From assembly GCF_049705945.1 (NCBI RefSeq), contig NZ_JBNAMV010000001.1, positions 62,001 through 126,000 on the forward strand: DNA of 64,000 nucleotides, given 5' to 3'. Numbering within the stretch: the first letter of the stretch is position 1; each line of letters begins with the position of its first letter. The notes beneath the pieces are model-generated. The model was given only the letters and a program-made list of their open reading frames with translations. It made no database searches and was not told where the DNA came from. The position numbers and the translations under genes were made by a program. Shown piece by piece: positions 49,092 to 58,189 of this stretch. This stretch comes from Salarchaeum japonicum_A. Its GTDB lineage: Archaea > Halobacteriota > Halobacteria > Halobacteriales > Halobacteriaceae.

Positions 49092-50410
49092 CCGCGAGTC
49101 CACTCTTCCTCGCTGGGCTCTCAGACATGCTCAACCTCACGCTCAACGACGCTATCGACATCTTCGTGTTCTCGGTGCGCGACGGCTTCGTGCAGGTGAG
49201 TGCGTTCGTCGCCGTCACGGTCCTCATCTTCAGTTACATCCAGTACCGGACGGGTGGCCGTCTCGTCACCTACCTCACGGAGAACGAACACATGCAACCG
49301 CTCGCCGGCGCGCTGCTCGGCCTCACACCCGGCTGCGGCGGCGCCATCATCGCGATGCCGCTCTACATCCGGGGAACCGTGAGCTTCGGAACCGTCATCG
49401 CCGCGTTGGCCGCGACCGCGGGGGACTCCGCGTTCGTCATCCTCGCGCTCGCACCCGAAGCCGCGGCGTACGCGTACGGACTCGCGTTCATCGCCGCCGT
49501 CCTCTTCGGATACAGCGTCGACCGCTACGGCCTCGGCGTCTCGCGCGTCGACCGCGCCGTCAGTCGCATCAGCCGCCCCGTCACCGACGGCGGGTTCGCG
49601 ACGAAGAACGTCGCCGACGGCGGGCCGAGCATCCCCGACTTCGAGATGGACGCGCACGCCCACCAGCGCGCCGAAACGGGCCACACCGACCGAACGCCGC
49701 GCCCCGGTGTTCGCGGCGTGAAGGACCGATTCGTTCAGCGGTTCACGCCCGCGCTCACGACGTTCAGCCACCTCGTCCACGTCGGCTGGTGGGTTCTCGC
49801 GTTCGCGGGCCTCGTCGCCGGCGTTCTCTACCTCGCTCGCGGTGCGCCCGAAGTTCCGGTGGCGTTCACGCCGACGTTCTTCGGGTTGTTCACGGTCGCG
49901 GGCCTCCTGGGGACGACCGCGTCGTTCTACCTCCACTTCGTCGGCCGCGGATTCATCGGTGAAGGCCAAGCCGGCCGCGTCCGCGACGACTTCAAGAGCG
50001 CGTACGAGACCTTGCAGCACGCCGCGATGGAGACGAGTATGGTGACCGTCTGGGTCATCGTCGCTTACCTCATCTACGAGTACGCCATCGTCGTCTCGGG
50101 CATCGAAATCGCTGCACTCGCCGCGGCCGCGGGCGTGCTCGCACCGGTCGGTGGCGCGTTGCTCGGCCTCATCCCGGGCTGTGCGCCCCAGATCGTGTTC
50201 GCGCAGATTTACGCCGAGGGAGGTCTGCCGTTCTCGGCGCTCACCGCGAACGCCATCAGTCAGGACGGCGACGCGCTCTTCCCGCTGCTCGCCATTGACG
50301 TGAAGGCCGCCATCGTCGCCACCATCTACACGACGATTCCGGCGCTCATCGTCGGCGTGGCGCTGCACTACGTGTGGCCGTACAGTCAGTTCGGCTTCGG
50401 GGTGCTCTGA
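49088..50410 (+). CDS. 10-TM heavy-metal exporter (ArsP_2 / putative manganese transporter family)
   Basis: TTG 49088 is the likely start: GGAGGTG at 49073-49079 is a strong Shine-Dalgarno 8 nt before it. ATG 49127 is the alternative. The 440 residues have about ten helices with two similar signature loops: AGALLGLTPGCGGAIIAMPLYIRG and LLGLIPGCAPQIVFAQIYAEGG. A Cys follows Pro-Gly in each. A polar central loop (about 155-220, ending DAHAHQRAETGHTDRTPRPG) holds several His residues that could bind metal. The family is annotated as a putative manganese transporter. A UspA gene follows at 1 nt and a P1B ATPase further on. Confidence 0.88.
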   Translation: MTASPLFLAGLSDMLNLTLNDAIDIFVFSVRDGFVQVSAFVAVTVLIFSYIQYRTGGRLVTYLTENEHMQPLAGALLGLTPGCGGAIIAMPLYIRGTVSFGTVIAALAATAGDSAFVILALAPEAAAYAYGLAFIAAVLFGYSVDRYGLGVSRVDRAVSRISRPVTDGGFATKNVADGGPSIPDFEMDAHAHQRAETGHTDRTPRPGVRGVKDRFVQRFTPALTTFSHLVHVGWWVLAFAGLVAGVLYLARGAPEVPVAFTPTFFGLFTVAGLLGTTASFYLHFVGRGFIGEGQAGRVRDDFKSAYETLQHAAMETSMVTVWVIVAYLIYEYAIVVSGIEIAALAAAAGVLAPVGGALLGLIPGCAPQIVFAQIYAEGGLPFSALTANAISQDGDALFPLLAIDVKAAIVATIYTTIPALIVGVALHYVWPYSQFGFGVL

Positions 50411-50411
50411 C

Positions 50412-50858
50412 GTGTACGACCGAATCCTCGTCGCGACCGACGGAAGCGAGCCCGCGCGGGCGGCCGTGCGACACGCGGTCGGACTCGCGGCCGAGACGGG
50501 CGCGACCCTGTACGCGCTGTACGTCGTGGACACGGAGACGAGCTGGCTCGCCGTCTCGAAGGCGGACGTGAAACAGACGCTGCGGGACGTGGGCGAGCGC
50601 GCCGGCGACCAGGTGCTCGCGGACGTGGAATCCCGGGCGAGCGACCGGGGTGTGACGGTTGAAGCGGTGCTCCGGGAGGGCGTGCCGGACGAGGAGATCC
50701 TCGTGTACGCTGACGAGCTGGACGCCGACCTCGTCGTGCTGGGTACGCACGGCCGCGACGGCGTTTCTCGGCGGTTGCTCGGGAGTACGACCGAGCGTGT
50801 CGCCCGGGATGCAGGGATGCCGGTTCTCACGGTGCACACGGACGACCAGTCGAGTTAA
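50412..50858 (+). CDS. Universal stress protein (UspA)
   Basis: GTG 50412, 1 nt after the exporter stop, begins MYDRILVATDGSEPARAAVR. The ATP-binding signature is GTHGRDGVSRRLLGSTTERV. It is a single-domain 148-residue cytoplasmic protein and co-transcribed with the metal exporter, so it may respond to metal stress. Confidence 0.93.
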   Translation: MYDRILVATDGSEPARAAVRHAVGLAAETGATLYALYVVDTETSWLAVSKADVKQTLRDVGERAGDQVLADVESRASDRGVTVEAVLREGVPDEEILVYADELDADLVVLGTHGRDGVSRRLLGSTTERVARDAGMPVLTVHTDDQSS

Positions 50859-50950
50859 TAACTGAGTGCGTATCGAATAATAATTTCTGGTAGAACAGCC
50901 CGGGTTTATAGCAGCCGAATTAATAGTCCCCGAGCGGGTAGTCTCTCGTA

Positions 50951-53335
50951 ATGACTCCCTCCGACGACGCACCCGACCTGCCGTCCGACGGGACGGGTGA
51001 GCAGGACACGCCCGACAGCGTGGTAACGCTCACGCTCTCGGTGCCGAGCATGGACTGCGCGTCCTGCGCCGGAAAGGTCGAGAACGGCCTCGACCGCGTC
51101 CCCGGCCTCCAGTCCTACGAAACGCACCCAACCACCGGGCAGGTCGTCGCACGGTTCGACCCCGCCGACGCGGACCAGAGCGACATCGTCACGGCCGTCG
51201 AAGGCGCCGGCTACGAGGTCGTCAACGTCAAGGGCGGCCGCGACGACCGCGCCAGCGACCACGATACGGACGGTCACGACCACGACGGAGACGGTCACGA
51301 CCACGGCGACGCGAGCGTGGATGTCTGGCGGAGTTCGCGCGCGAAGAAGACCGCGGTGAGCGGCGTGTTTCTCGCGGTCGGACTGGTGTTCGAGTTCCTC
51401 GCCCCCACGAACCCGCAAGTCGCGGCGGTGCTCGGCGAACCGATCCACTTCGCGGACGCGCTGTTCTTGGTCGCCGTCGCCGTCGGCGGACAGGAGATCG
51501 TGCGGAACGGCTACTACTCCGCGCGGAACTACAGCCTCGACATCGACTTCCTGATGACGCTGGCTATCACGGGCGCGCTCGCCGCGAGCGTCGGGTTCGG
51601 CGAGTCGCTCTACTTCGAGGCGGCGACGCTCGCGGTGCTGTTCAGCGTCGCGGAACTCCTCGAACGCGCGTCGATGGACCGCGCGCGGAACAGCCTCCAG
51701 GAACTGATGGACCTCTCGCCGGACGAAGCCACCGTGAAACGCGGCGACACCACGGAAACCGTACCCGTCGACGCCGTCGCGGTCGGCGACGTGGTGGTCG
51801 TGCGGCCAGGCGAGAAGATACCGATGGACGGCACCGTCGTTTCCGGCGGGAGCGCCGTGAACCAAGCGCCCATCACGGGCGAGAGCGTGCCCGTCGACAA
51901 GACCGAGGGCGACGAGGTGTACGCGGGCACCATCAACGAGGAGGGCTACCTCGAAATCGAGGTGACGGCCGCGGCGGACGAGAACACGCTCTCCCGGGTC
52001 GTCGACCTCATCGAGGACGCCCAATCAGAGCAGACCGAACGCGAGCAGTTCGTGGAGCGGTTCGCCGCGTACTACACGCCCGCCGTCGTCGCATTCGCCG
52101 TGCTCGTCGTCGCGGGAAGCCCGTTCGTCCTCGGGACGACGTGGACGGACGCGTTCGTGAACGGCCTCACTCTCCTCGTGCTCGCCTGCCCGTGTGCGTT
52201 CGTCATCTCCACGCCCGTCTCCGTCGTCTCCGGACTGACGAGCGCGGCCCGGAACGGCGTGCTCGTGAAGGGCGGCCCGCACCTCGAAGCGGTCGCGGAC
52301 GTGGACGCCGTCGCGTTCGACAAGACCGGGACGCTCACGAAGGGCGAACTCACCGTCACCGACGTCGTCCCCCTGAGCGGGAACACCGAGGAGGACGTGC
52401 TGCGGTGCGCGCGCGGTCTCGAACGCCGCAGCGAACACCCCATCGGTGACGCCATCGTCGACCGCGCCGACGCGGAGTCGGTCAAGCGAAACGACGTATC
52501 GGAGTTCCAGAGCATCACCGGGAAGGGCGTGCGCGCCAACCTCGACGGCACCCGGCACTACGCGGGCAAACCCGGCCTGTTCGAGGAACTCGGGTTCGAC
52601 CTCTCGCACGTCCACGCGACCACCGACGGCGGCGTCGTGACGCGCACCACCCAACAGCTCTGCGAGCGCCACAACTGCCTCGACCTCCTCGCGGACACCG
52701 TCCCCGAACTCCAATCTCAGGGGAAGACCGTCGTGCTCGTCGGCACGGCGGACGAACTGGAGGGCGTCATCGCCGTTGCGGACGACGTCCGACCGGAGGC
52801 CGCGCGCGCCGTCGAACGCCTCGGCGCGCAGGGCGTCGAGCACACCGTGATGCTCACCGGGGACAACGAGCGCACCGCGCGCGCCATCGCCGACCAGGTC
52901 GGCATCGACGACGTGCGCGCCGAACTCCTCCCCGAGGAGAAAGTCGCGGCTGTCGAGGACCTCGTCGACGAGTACGGCACCGTCGCGATGGTCGGCGACG
53001 GCATCAACGATGCGCCCGCGATGGCGACCGCGACCGTCGGCATCGCGATGGGCGCGGCCGGCACCGACACCGCGCTCGAAACCGCCGACATCGCCCTGAT
53101 GGGCGACGACCTCTCCCGACTCCCCTATCTCCACACGCTCGCCGGCCGCGCGAACAGCGTCATTCGGCAGAACATCGGCGCGAGCCTCGCCGTGAAAGCC
53201 GGTCTCGCACTCGCTGTCCCGTTCGGCTACGTTCCCATCTGGCTCGCCGTCCTCGCCGGCGACGCCGGCATGACGCTCGGCGTCACCGGAAACGCGATGC
53301 GACTCTCCCGCGTCAGCGCTGACGACGCGGAGTAG
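50951..53335 (+). CDS. P1B-type heavy-metal ATPase, Zn/Cd/Pb-exporting type
   Basis: An ATTAATAG box 25-34 nt upstream of ATG 50951 fits a leaderless transcript. The 794 residues begin with an HMA domain (SMDCASCAGKVENGLD), then a His/Asp-rich linker (DHDTDGHDHDGDGHDHGD), which suggests Zn or Cd. Membrane helices follow, then the CPC motif in LACPCAFVISTPVSVVSGL, the phosphorylation site DKTGTLTKGE, the HP locus RRSEHPIGDA and the hinge VGDGINDAPAMATATVGIAM. The segment TALETADIALMGDDLSRLPY matches CadA/ZntA rather than copper pumps (CopA), so the cargo is probably Zn, Cd or Pb. It works with the exporter upstream. Confidence 0.94.
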   Translation: MTPSDDAPDLPSDGTGEQDTPDSVVTLTLSVPSMDCASCAGKVENGLDRVPGLQSYETHPTTGQVVARFDPADADQSDIVTAVEGAGYEVVNVKGGRDDRASDHDTDGHDHDGDGHDHGDASVDVWRSSRAKKTAVSGVFLAVGLVFEFLAPTNPQVAAVLGEPIHFADALFLVAVAVGGQEIVRNGYYSARNYSLDIDFLMTLAITGALAASVGFGESLYFEAATLAVLFSVAELLERASMDRARNSLQELMDLSPDEATVKRGDTTETVPVDAVAVGDVVVVRPGEKIPMDGTVVSGGSAVNQAPITGESVPVDKTEGDEVYAGTINEEGYLEIEVTAAADENTLSRVVDLIEDAQSEQTEREQFVERFAAYYTPAVVAFAVLVVAGSPFVLGTTWTDAFVNGLTLLVLACPCAFVISTPVSVVSGLTSAARNGVLVKGGPHLEAVADVDAVAFDKTGTLTKGELTVTDVVPLSGNTEEDVLRCARGLERRSEHPIGDAIVDRADAESVKRNDVSEFQSITGKGVRANLDGTRHYAGKPGLFEELGFDLSHVHATTDGGVVTRTTQQLCERHNCLDLLADTVPELQSQGKTVVLVGTADELEGVIAVADDVRPEAARAVERLGAQGVEHTVMLTGDNERTARAIADQVGIDDVRAELLPEEKVAAVEDLVDEYGTVAMVGDGINDAPAMATATVGIAMGAAGTDTALETADIALMGDDLSRLPYLHTLAGRANSVIRQNIGASLAVKAGLALAVPFGYVPIWLAVLAGDAGMTLGVTGNAMRLSRVSADDAE

Positions 53336-53410
53336 CGTTCGAAACGCCTTATTTCGACCGCGAGGATATAGTCAAAAGGATTACGTATTCGGGGTGGTGA
53401 GACGTACTTG

Positions 53411-54637
53411 ATGCCCTCCAGACGACGCGTGTTGCAGATGGCGGGCGGCGGTCTCGTCGCCGCAGCCGGCGCGACCGCCGTCTCGACGACTGCGACGAAC
53501 ACGTCGACCGACGAGACCGCGGCGTGGCCGATGGCACGCCACGACCCCGCCGGGACCGCACATAGCCCCGACGCGAGCGGCCCGAAAGACGACGCGGCTG
53601 TCGCGTGGACGGCGCGGGCGCCGGGTTGGTTCGTCGGTACGAGCGAACCGATGCTCGTCGACGGTACCGTCTACGCGGCCGGGAACGGCATCGTCGCGGT
53701 GGACGCCGCGACGGGCGAGCAACGGTTCGCCGTCGAGGGAACCGCGCAGGCGACCCCCGCGTGCACGGCCGCGGACCACTACACGACACCGACGCTCGCC
53801 ACCACCGGAACCGACGGTCTCCGCGGCCTGGACGCGGCAGGTGGCGTCGAACTCCCGATTGTCGGCTGGCGCATCGGCACCGAACGCTGGCGCGGCCCGC
53901 GGTCCCCCGACACTACCGGCATGTACTCGTTCGGCCCAGGGTCCTTCAGGGGGCCGTCCCCGGTGAGCGTGGACGGACAGGTCGTCGCCGCCGTCCCCGA
54001 ACAGGGCACGGTCGTCGCGCTCGACGGCGACACCGGATACGTGGTGTGGACGGTCGAACCGGACGCGGGCGACCTCACCGACACAGTTGTCAACGACCTC
54101 GTCGTCCGCGACGGCACGGTGTACGTCGCGAATTACCCCTATCTCGTGAATGCCTACGACCTGGCGACCGGCGAACGGCGCTGGCATCGCCAGCTAAACC
54201 GCCGCGTTCACGTCACGGCCGCAACCGATATGGGGGTCCTCGCGCTCACTCGAGAGACCGTCCGCCTCCTCTCATCTGCGGACGGCGCAACCGTCTGGAA
54301 GTACGACCACGGAGGGAACGTCACGGACAGCGAACCGGCGGTCGCGAACGGACTCGCGTTCGTTCCGGATAGTATGGAGACGCTGCACGCGCTCCATCTC
54401 GATATGGGCAAGCGCGCGTGGACCGCCGAGTTCGACGGGAGGGGGTCTCCCGTCGTCGCTGACGGCGTCGTGTACGCCACCCGGGAGGACTACGAGTTGG
54501 TCGCGTTCGACGCCGAGACCGGTCGGCGTCGGTTCTCGTTCACGCCCGAACAGGTTCCGCTGTCGACGCCAATCGTGTCCGGCGGCCGGCTGTACGCCGC
54601 GAACCGAAACCGCGTCCTCGCGCTCACCGAGCCATGA
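53411..54637 (+). CDS. Tat-exported PQQ-like beta-propeller protein
   Basis: ATG 53411 (MPSRRRVLQMAGGGLVAAAG) carries a twin-arginine signal without a lipobox Cys, so the protein is secreted or retained by other means. The body shows blade repeats of the PQQ/Bam-B type: VDGTVYAAGNGIVAVDAATG, VALDGDTGYVVWTVEPDAGD, VYVANYPYLVNAYDLATGER, and GVVYATREDYELVAFDAETG. Each ends in a Gly-x-x-x-W/A-type turn. These propellers often act as scaffolds or substrate sensors, and no catalytic motif is visible. Its stop overlaps the next start by 4 nt (ATGA). Confidence 0.87.
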   Translation: MPSRRRVLQMAGGGLVAAAGATAVSTTATNTSTDETAAWPMARHDPAGTAHSPDASGPKDDAAVAWTARAPGWFVGTSEPMLVDGTVYAAGNGIVAVDAATGEQRFAVEGTAQATPACTAADHYTTPTLATTGTDGLRGLDAAGGVELPIVGWRIGTERWRGPRSPDTTGMYSFGPGSFRGPSPVSVDGQVVAAVPEQGTVVALDGDTGYVVWTVEPDAGDLTDTVVNDLVVRDGTVYVANYPYLVNAYDLATGERRWHRQLNRRVHVTAATDMGVLALTRETVRLLSSADGATVWKYDHGGNVTDSEPAVANGLAFVPDSMETLHALHLDMGKRAWTAEFDGRGSPVVADGVVYATREDYELVAFDAETGRRRFSFTPEQVPLSTPIVSGGRLYAANRNRVLALTEP

Positions 54638-55404
54638 CCGGAGGCGACCGCGAGCGACAACCGAAGACCTTCGGCGGAATCGTGCTGCAGCGGGTTCGCG
54701 ACGACCCGTGGCTCGTCGTTCCGTTCATCGTCGCGGGCGTCATCGTCGCCGCCGTCGATTGGCTGCGCCGCGTTGACCCGCTCCCCACGGGCGACCCGTC
54801 CTGGATGTACGACACAGTCAGCGTCCAGTACAACATCTTCCCGGACGGCGTCTCCCGAACCACCCGCACGGTCGGCGCGTTCGTCCACCTCGAACTCCCC
54901 GTCCTCGCCTGGGGTGTCGCGCTCGAAGCGCTCGCCGTGCTCGCGGTCGCCGTCGCCGGCTGGTACACCATCACGCGGTGTCTGACGACTGACCGCGACT
55001 CGCTCGCCAGATATACCGGCTGGGTGGTCGTCCTCAGTGCGCTTCCGCGATTCCTCGCTCTGGAGGGATCGGTGGGCTTGCTGCCACTCGGACTCGTCAC
55101 ATTCGTCGTGGCCGCAATCGTCGTCTCCTACCTGTTCTTGCTCCCCGGATTCCTCGCCGCCGGCTACCGGTTCGACCGCGCCGTCCGCCGGAGCGGCGAC
55201 GCCTCCGTCGGCATCAGACTCCCGTTCGTCGTCACCGCCGTCATCCTCGGTCTCGGCGCGTGGACGCTCGCGCGCGTCCCGCTCGCTGGCGGGTTCCTGA
55301 GCACGGCCGTCGTCGGTACCACGCAGGCGGTTCTCATCGGCGGACTCGTCGACCGATACGAAACGGGGGCGCGAAGCGAACGTGAACGGGAACAGACCAC
55401 CTGA
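54634..55404 (+). CDS. Polytopic membrane protein, operon partner of the propeller
   Basis: ATG 54634 overlaps the preceding stop. The 256 residues have five or six hydrophobic helices (WLVVPFIVAGVIVAAVDWL, VLAVAVAGWYTITR, LVTFVVAAIVVSYLFLLPGF, PFVVTAVILGLGAWTLAR). A loop at 48-80 (DPSWMYDTVSVQYNIFPDGV) may be extracellular. The C-terminus is charged (YETGARSEREREQ). No family was recognised. Translational coupling with the propeller suggests a joint envelope complex. Confidence 0.8.
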   Translation: MTGGDRERQPKTFGGIVLQRVRDDPWLVVPFIVAGVIVAAVDWLRRVDPLPTGDPSWMYDTVSVQYNIFPDGVSRTTRTVGAFVHLELPVLAWGVALEALAVLAVAVAGWYTITRCLTTDRDSLARYTGWVVVLSALPRFLALEGSVGLLPLGLVTFVVAAIVVSYLFLLPGFLAAGYRFDRAVRRSGDASVGIRLPFVVTAVILGLGAWTLARVPLAGGFLSTAVVGTTQAVLIGGLVDRYETGARSEREREQTT

Positions 55405-55421
55405 GGCGATCACCGCCGAAA

Positions 55422-57071
55422 CTACGCCACCGATAGTTCGACGACGAACACCGTGCCGCGGGGGTCGTTGTCCTCGATGCGGACGCGGCCGTCGAACTGT
55501 TCGACGAGCGTTTCGACGAGGTAGAGCCCGAGGCCGGACCCGGGGCTCGCCGGGCCTTTCTCGCCGCGTTGGAACAGGCGTTCTTTCTGCGCGTCCGGAA
55601 TCCCCGGGCCGTCGTCCGCGACGCGGACTTCGACGGTGTCGTCGTGTGCGGTGCAGGAGACGGTAATCGCGGGCGTGTCGCGGTCGGAGTGTCGGGCGGC
55701 GTTTTCGAGGAGGTTCCGGAACACGGAGGAGAGCAGGCCGGTCGCGCGCACGTCCACGTCCGGAATCGCGCCGTCGACGGTGAAGCGGGCGTCCGGGTGG
55801 GCTTCGCGGACGGCGGCGAGTTCCGCTCGGAGCGTCTCCCCGAGCGGGACGGGCTGGAGGTCGAGCGTTGTCGTTCCGGAGAGCGCGTCGAGGAAGTCGC
55901 CGACGGTGTCCGTGACGGCGACGACGTGGTCGGCCGTCCGCAGCACGCGGTCAAGCGCGTCCTCACCCTCGTCGTCGACGTGGTCGCGGAGCGTCTCTCC
56001 CCAGCCCGTGATGACGGTCATGTCGTTCCGGATATCGTGACGGACGACGCGTGTGAGAGCTTCGAGTTGCTCAGTCTTCGACTCCAACTGCCGGCGGTAC
56101 GTCTCGCGGTCAGTCACGTCGGTGAGCGTGACGAGTTGGCCCATCCGGGCGTCGCCCGCGGTGAACGGCGCCGTGGACACCTGATAGTACCGCGTGGTGT
56201 CGTCCCCGGTCGTGGCGACGACACCGGGGTTCGAGAGTTCGTTGGCGAGTTCGTCGTCCACCGTCGCCAGCGGCGCGCCGACCGACCCCTCTAGGTCGGG
56301 GAGGAGCGCGAGTGCGGCCGTGTTGTAGTCCCGAATGTCGCCGTCCGCGTCGACGAACACGGCGGGTTCGGTCGCGTTGCTCGTGAGGCGTATCGCCTCG
56401 AACCGCCTGACGTACACGAACAGGACGCCGACCGCGAACAGCGCGACGCCCGGTGGCTCGTACATCAGGGGGAGGAGCCACTCGATTTCGTCGCCGAGCG
56501 TCGTCGCGAGCGCCGGAATGCCTGTCAGGCAGAGCAGGACGACGAGCGGCCTGCTGTCCGTGCCGGTGCGGTAGAACCGTTCGAGCAGCATGAAGAACCC
56601 GACCGCGGTGAGCACGTACGACAGTCCGAGGATGAGCCAGTACGCGGGCTGGTGGTTGATGGCGAGGTGGGGGAACGGCGTCGTCGTCCACTCCGTCGTG
56701 AAGTAGAGGCCGTGCAGGGGGTTCGTCACTTTCAGTCCGACGATGGTGGCGAACGCCGCCAGCGCGGTCTTCCGGTAGGGAGCGCGGCGCGGTGGGCGTC
56801 CCGTGTACGCCGCGCAGAAGTAGAGGAACGCGCCGACTGCGACGAACGCGAAACTGAACCCGGTGATGTAGAACGCGACCCGCAGCGTGTCCGTGGGCGC
56901 GAGCAGGTAGCCGACGTAGCCCGCCGCCCACAGACCGACCGACACCAGCAAGCCGACCAATCCGCGGCGGGTGTCCTCGTGCTGGATGGCGCGTGCACGC
57001 GGCAGACTTACCACGCAGAGAACCGCGGACACCGCGAACACGACGACGTGTGCGAGGAGAAGAATGTCCAT
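55422..57071 (-). CDS. 7TM-PAS sensor histidine kinase
   Basis: The 549 residues share the architecture of the 4321 kinase: seven N-terminal helices (1-220), a PAS domain (about 230-325, AVFVDADGDIRDYNTAALAL), a DHp with the acceptor His in RVVRHDIRNDMTVITGW, and a HATPase with N-box NLLENAARHSD, G1 box ADDGPGIPD and G2 box GSGLGLYLVETLVEQFDG. All catalytic features are intact. No response regulator is adjacent. It is convergent with the 54634 gene by an 17-nt gap. Confidence 0.92.
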   Translation of the reverse strand: MDILLLAHVVVFAVSAVLCVVSLPRARAIQHEDTRRGLVGLLVSVGLWAAGYVGYLLAPTDTLRVAFYITGFSFAFVAVGAFLYFCAAYTGRPPRRAPYRKTALAAFATIVGLKVTNPLHGLYFTTEWTTTPFPHLAINHQPAYWLILGLSYVLTAVGFFMLLERFYRTGTDSRPLVVLLCLTGIPALATTLGDEIEWLLPLMYEPPGVALFAVGVLFVYVRRFEAIRLTSNATEPAVFVDADGDIRDYNTAALALLPDLEGSVGAPLATVDDELANELSNPGVVATTGDDTTRYYQVSTAPFTAGDARMGQLVTLTDVTDRETYRRQLESKTEQLEALTRVVRHDIRNDMTVITGWGETLRDHVDDEGEDALDRVLRTADHVVAVTDTVGDFLDALSGTTTLDLQPVPLGETLRAELAAVREAHPDARFTVDGAIPDVDVRATGLLSSVFRNLLENAARHSDRDTPAITVSCTAHDDTVEVRVADDGPGIPDAQKERLFQRGEKGPASPGSGLGLYLVETLVEQFDGRVRIEDNDPRGTVFVVELSVA

Positions 57072-57338
57072 ACGAGGACTTCTACTGGCCGGCTCATAAT
57101 CTTCCGGGATTTCTGAGTGGCGTTGAACTCACTCGTCAATCACCGTGCTGTCGCCGCGAACCGGCATTCGATACGTCTGCGAGTGGCTGACGTGAGCGCG
57201 CCCGAATCGTGGATTCTCGGGCGAGTGGCGGGTTGTTTGAGGATCAGGGTTAACGACACGGGTTTCCGGCTAGTGCGCTTAGTCTCTAGTCCATGTTCAT
57301 GCGTACAAGTGTCCCTACAGGACATGGTGGGACAATCC

Positions 57339-57692
57339 ATGAGCGATTTACAACAGCAGCTATCGACCGATGCGGCATTGCGACTGCTGGTGAAACAGCA
57401 GCGCCGACGGATTCTCCGCCGGGTCGCTGAGACCACGGACGGAACGACCGTCGACCAACTCGAAGCGCACTTGGCGGATGCGGATTCGCGGAGCGTAAAC
57501 GGACGCGGACCGACCGACCAACGGTTTGTCGAACTCCACCACATTCAGTTACCGGTGTTAGAGGATTCGGACGTCATCGTGTACGACGTACCCGAGCGAT
57601 GCGTTCGTCGCGGAACGAACTTCCAAGCAGCCCACTCCTTGCTTGAGACTGTCGACAAACACCGAGAGGATCCGTCGGTGAACCTCGTCTGA
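57339..57692 (+). CDS. Small HTH-like haloarchaeal protein (DUF7344 type)
   Basis: The frame is open from 57117, but ATG 57339 (MSDLQQQLSTDAALRLLVKQ) fits the family. An ATG at 57324 adds five residues. The 117 residues carry a helical N-terminal HTH (ALRLLVKQQRRRILRRVAET, then TVDQLEAHLADADS), a loop, and the conserved ELHHIQLPVLEDSDVIVYDV segment. The pattern matches haloarchaeal DUF7344 proteins, thought to be DNA-binding. Targets unknown. Confidence 0.8.
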   Translation: MSDLQQQLSTDAALRLLVKQQRRRILRRVAETTDGTTVDQLEAHLADADSRSVNGRGPTDQRFVELHHIQLPVLEDSDVIVYDVPERCVRRGTNFQAAHSLLETVDKHREDPSVNLV

Positions 57693-57790
57693 GACACGCA
57701 TCCGCGACAGCTACTCGGTCGTCGCGCCGAGAGCGGTTAGCGAGAAGCAGCTGTGCGTTCGTCGCCCCGAATCGTACGGACAGTCCACGG

Positions 57791-58093
57791 TCAGTTGTCG
57801 ACGCAGACTTCGATGTCGCCGTTCCCGTCCACGGTGACGGTCGCGCCGGCGTACGGGAAGGAGACCGTCGCCGTCGAGCCCTCACGCGTGAGCAGGGAAT
57901 CGAGCGCGTCCGGGTCGATGCGGTGGTCTAGGGGTGGCAGGTCCGACGGCGCGAGGTTAGTGGCTGCCGCAACGGCTTCGACGAGCGCAACGCTGGGCTG
58001 GCCGTCCTCGGTCCAGTCGTGTCGAACGATAGCGGACGCCGCAGCCTGTTCGTCCGAATCGGAGCCGCCTGCGCTGTTCTCGTCGTCACTCAT
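57791..58093 (-). CDS. HalOD1 output-domain protein
   Basis: The 100 residues begin with an acidic N-terminus (MSDDENSAGGSDSDEQ). The HalOD1 domain follows: SVALVEAVAAATNLAPSDLP, PLDHRIDPDALDSLL, and a final beta hairpin STATVSFPYAGATVTVDGN. HalOD1 is a haloarchaeal output module predicted to bind DNA or signalling partners. It stands alone between regulators. Confidence 0.88.
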   Translation of the reverse strand: MSDDENSAGGSDSDEQAAASAIVRHDWTEDGQPSVALVEAVAAATNLAPSDLPPLDHRIDPDALDSLLTREGSTATVSFPYAGATVTVDGNGDIEVCVDN

Positions 58094-58189
58094 CGGTTCG
58101 TAGCACCCGTGTGACGTTCCGGCGCTGTACAGGCCGCGCCGTCGTGCGCGTGGTCGGTACGACCCGCCTGCGGTCGGCGGGCGAGGGGG

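Noticed and set aside
49121..50839. 572-codon minus-strand open frame over the metal exporter and UspA genes
   Set aside because: Antisense shadow; composition is Arg/Glu/Asp/Val repeats with no fold, while the plus strand encodes recognised proteins.
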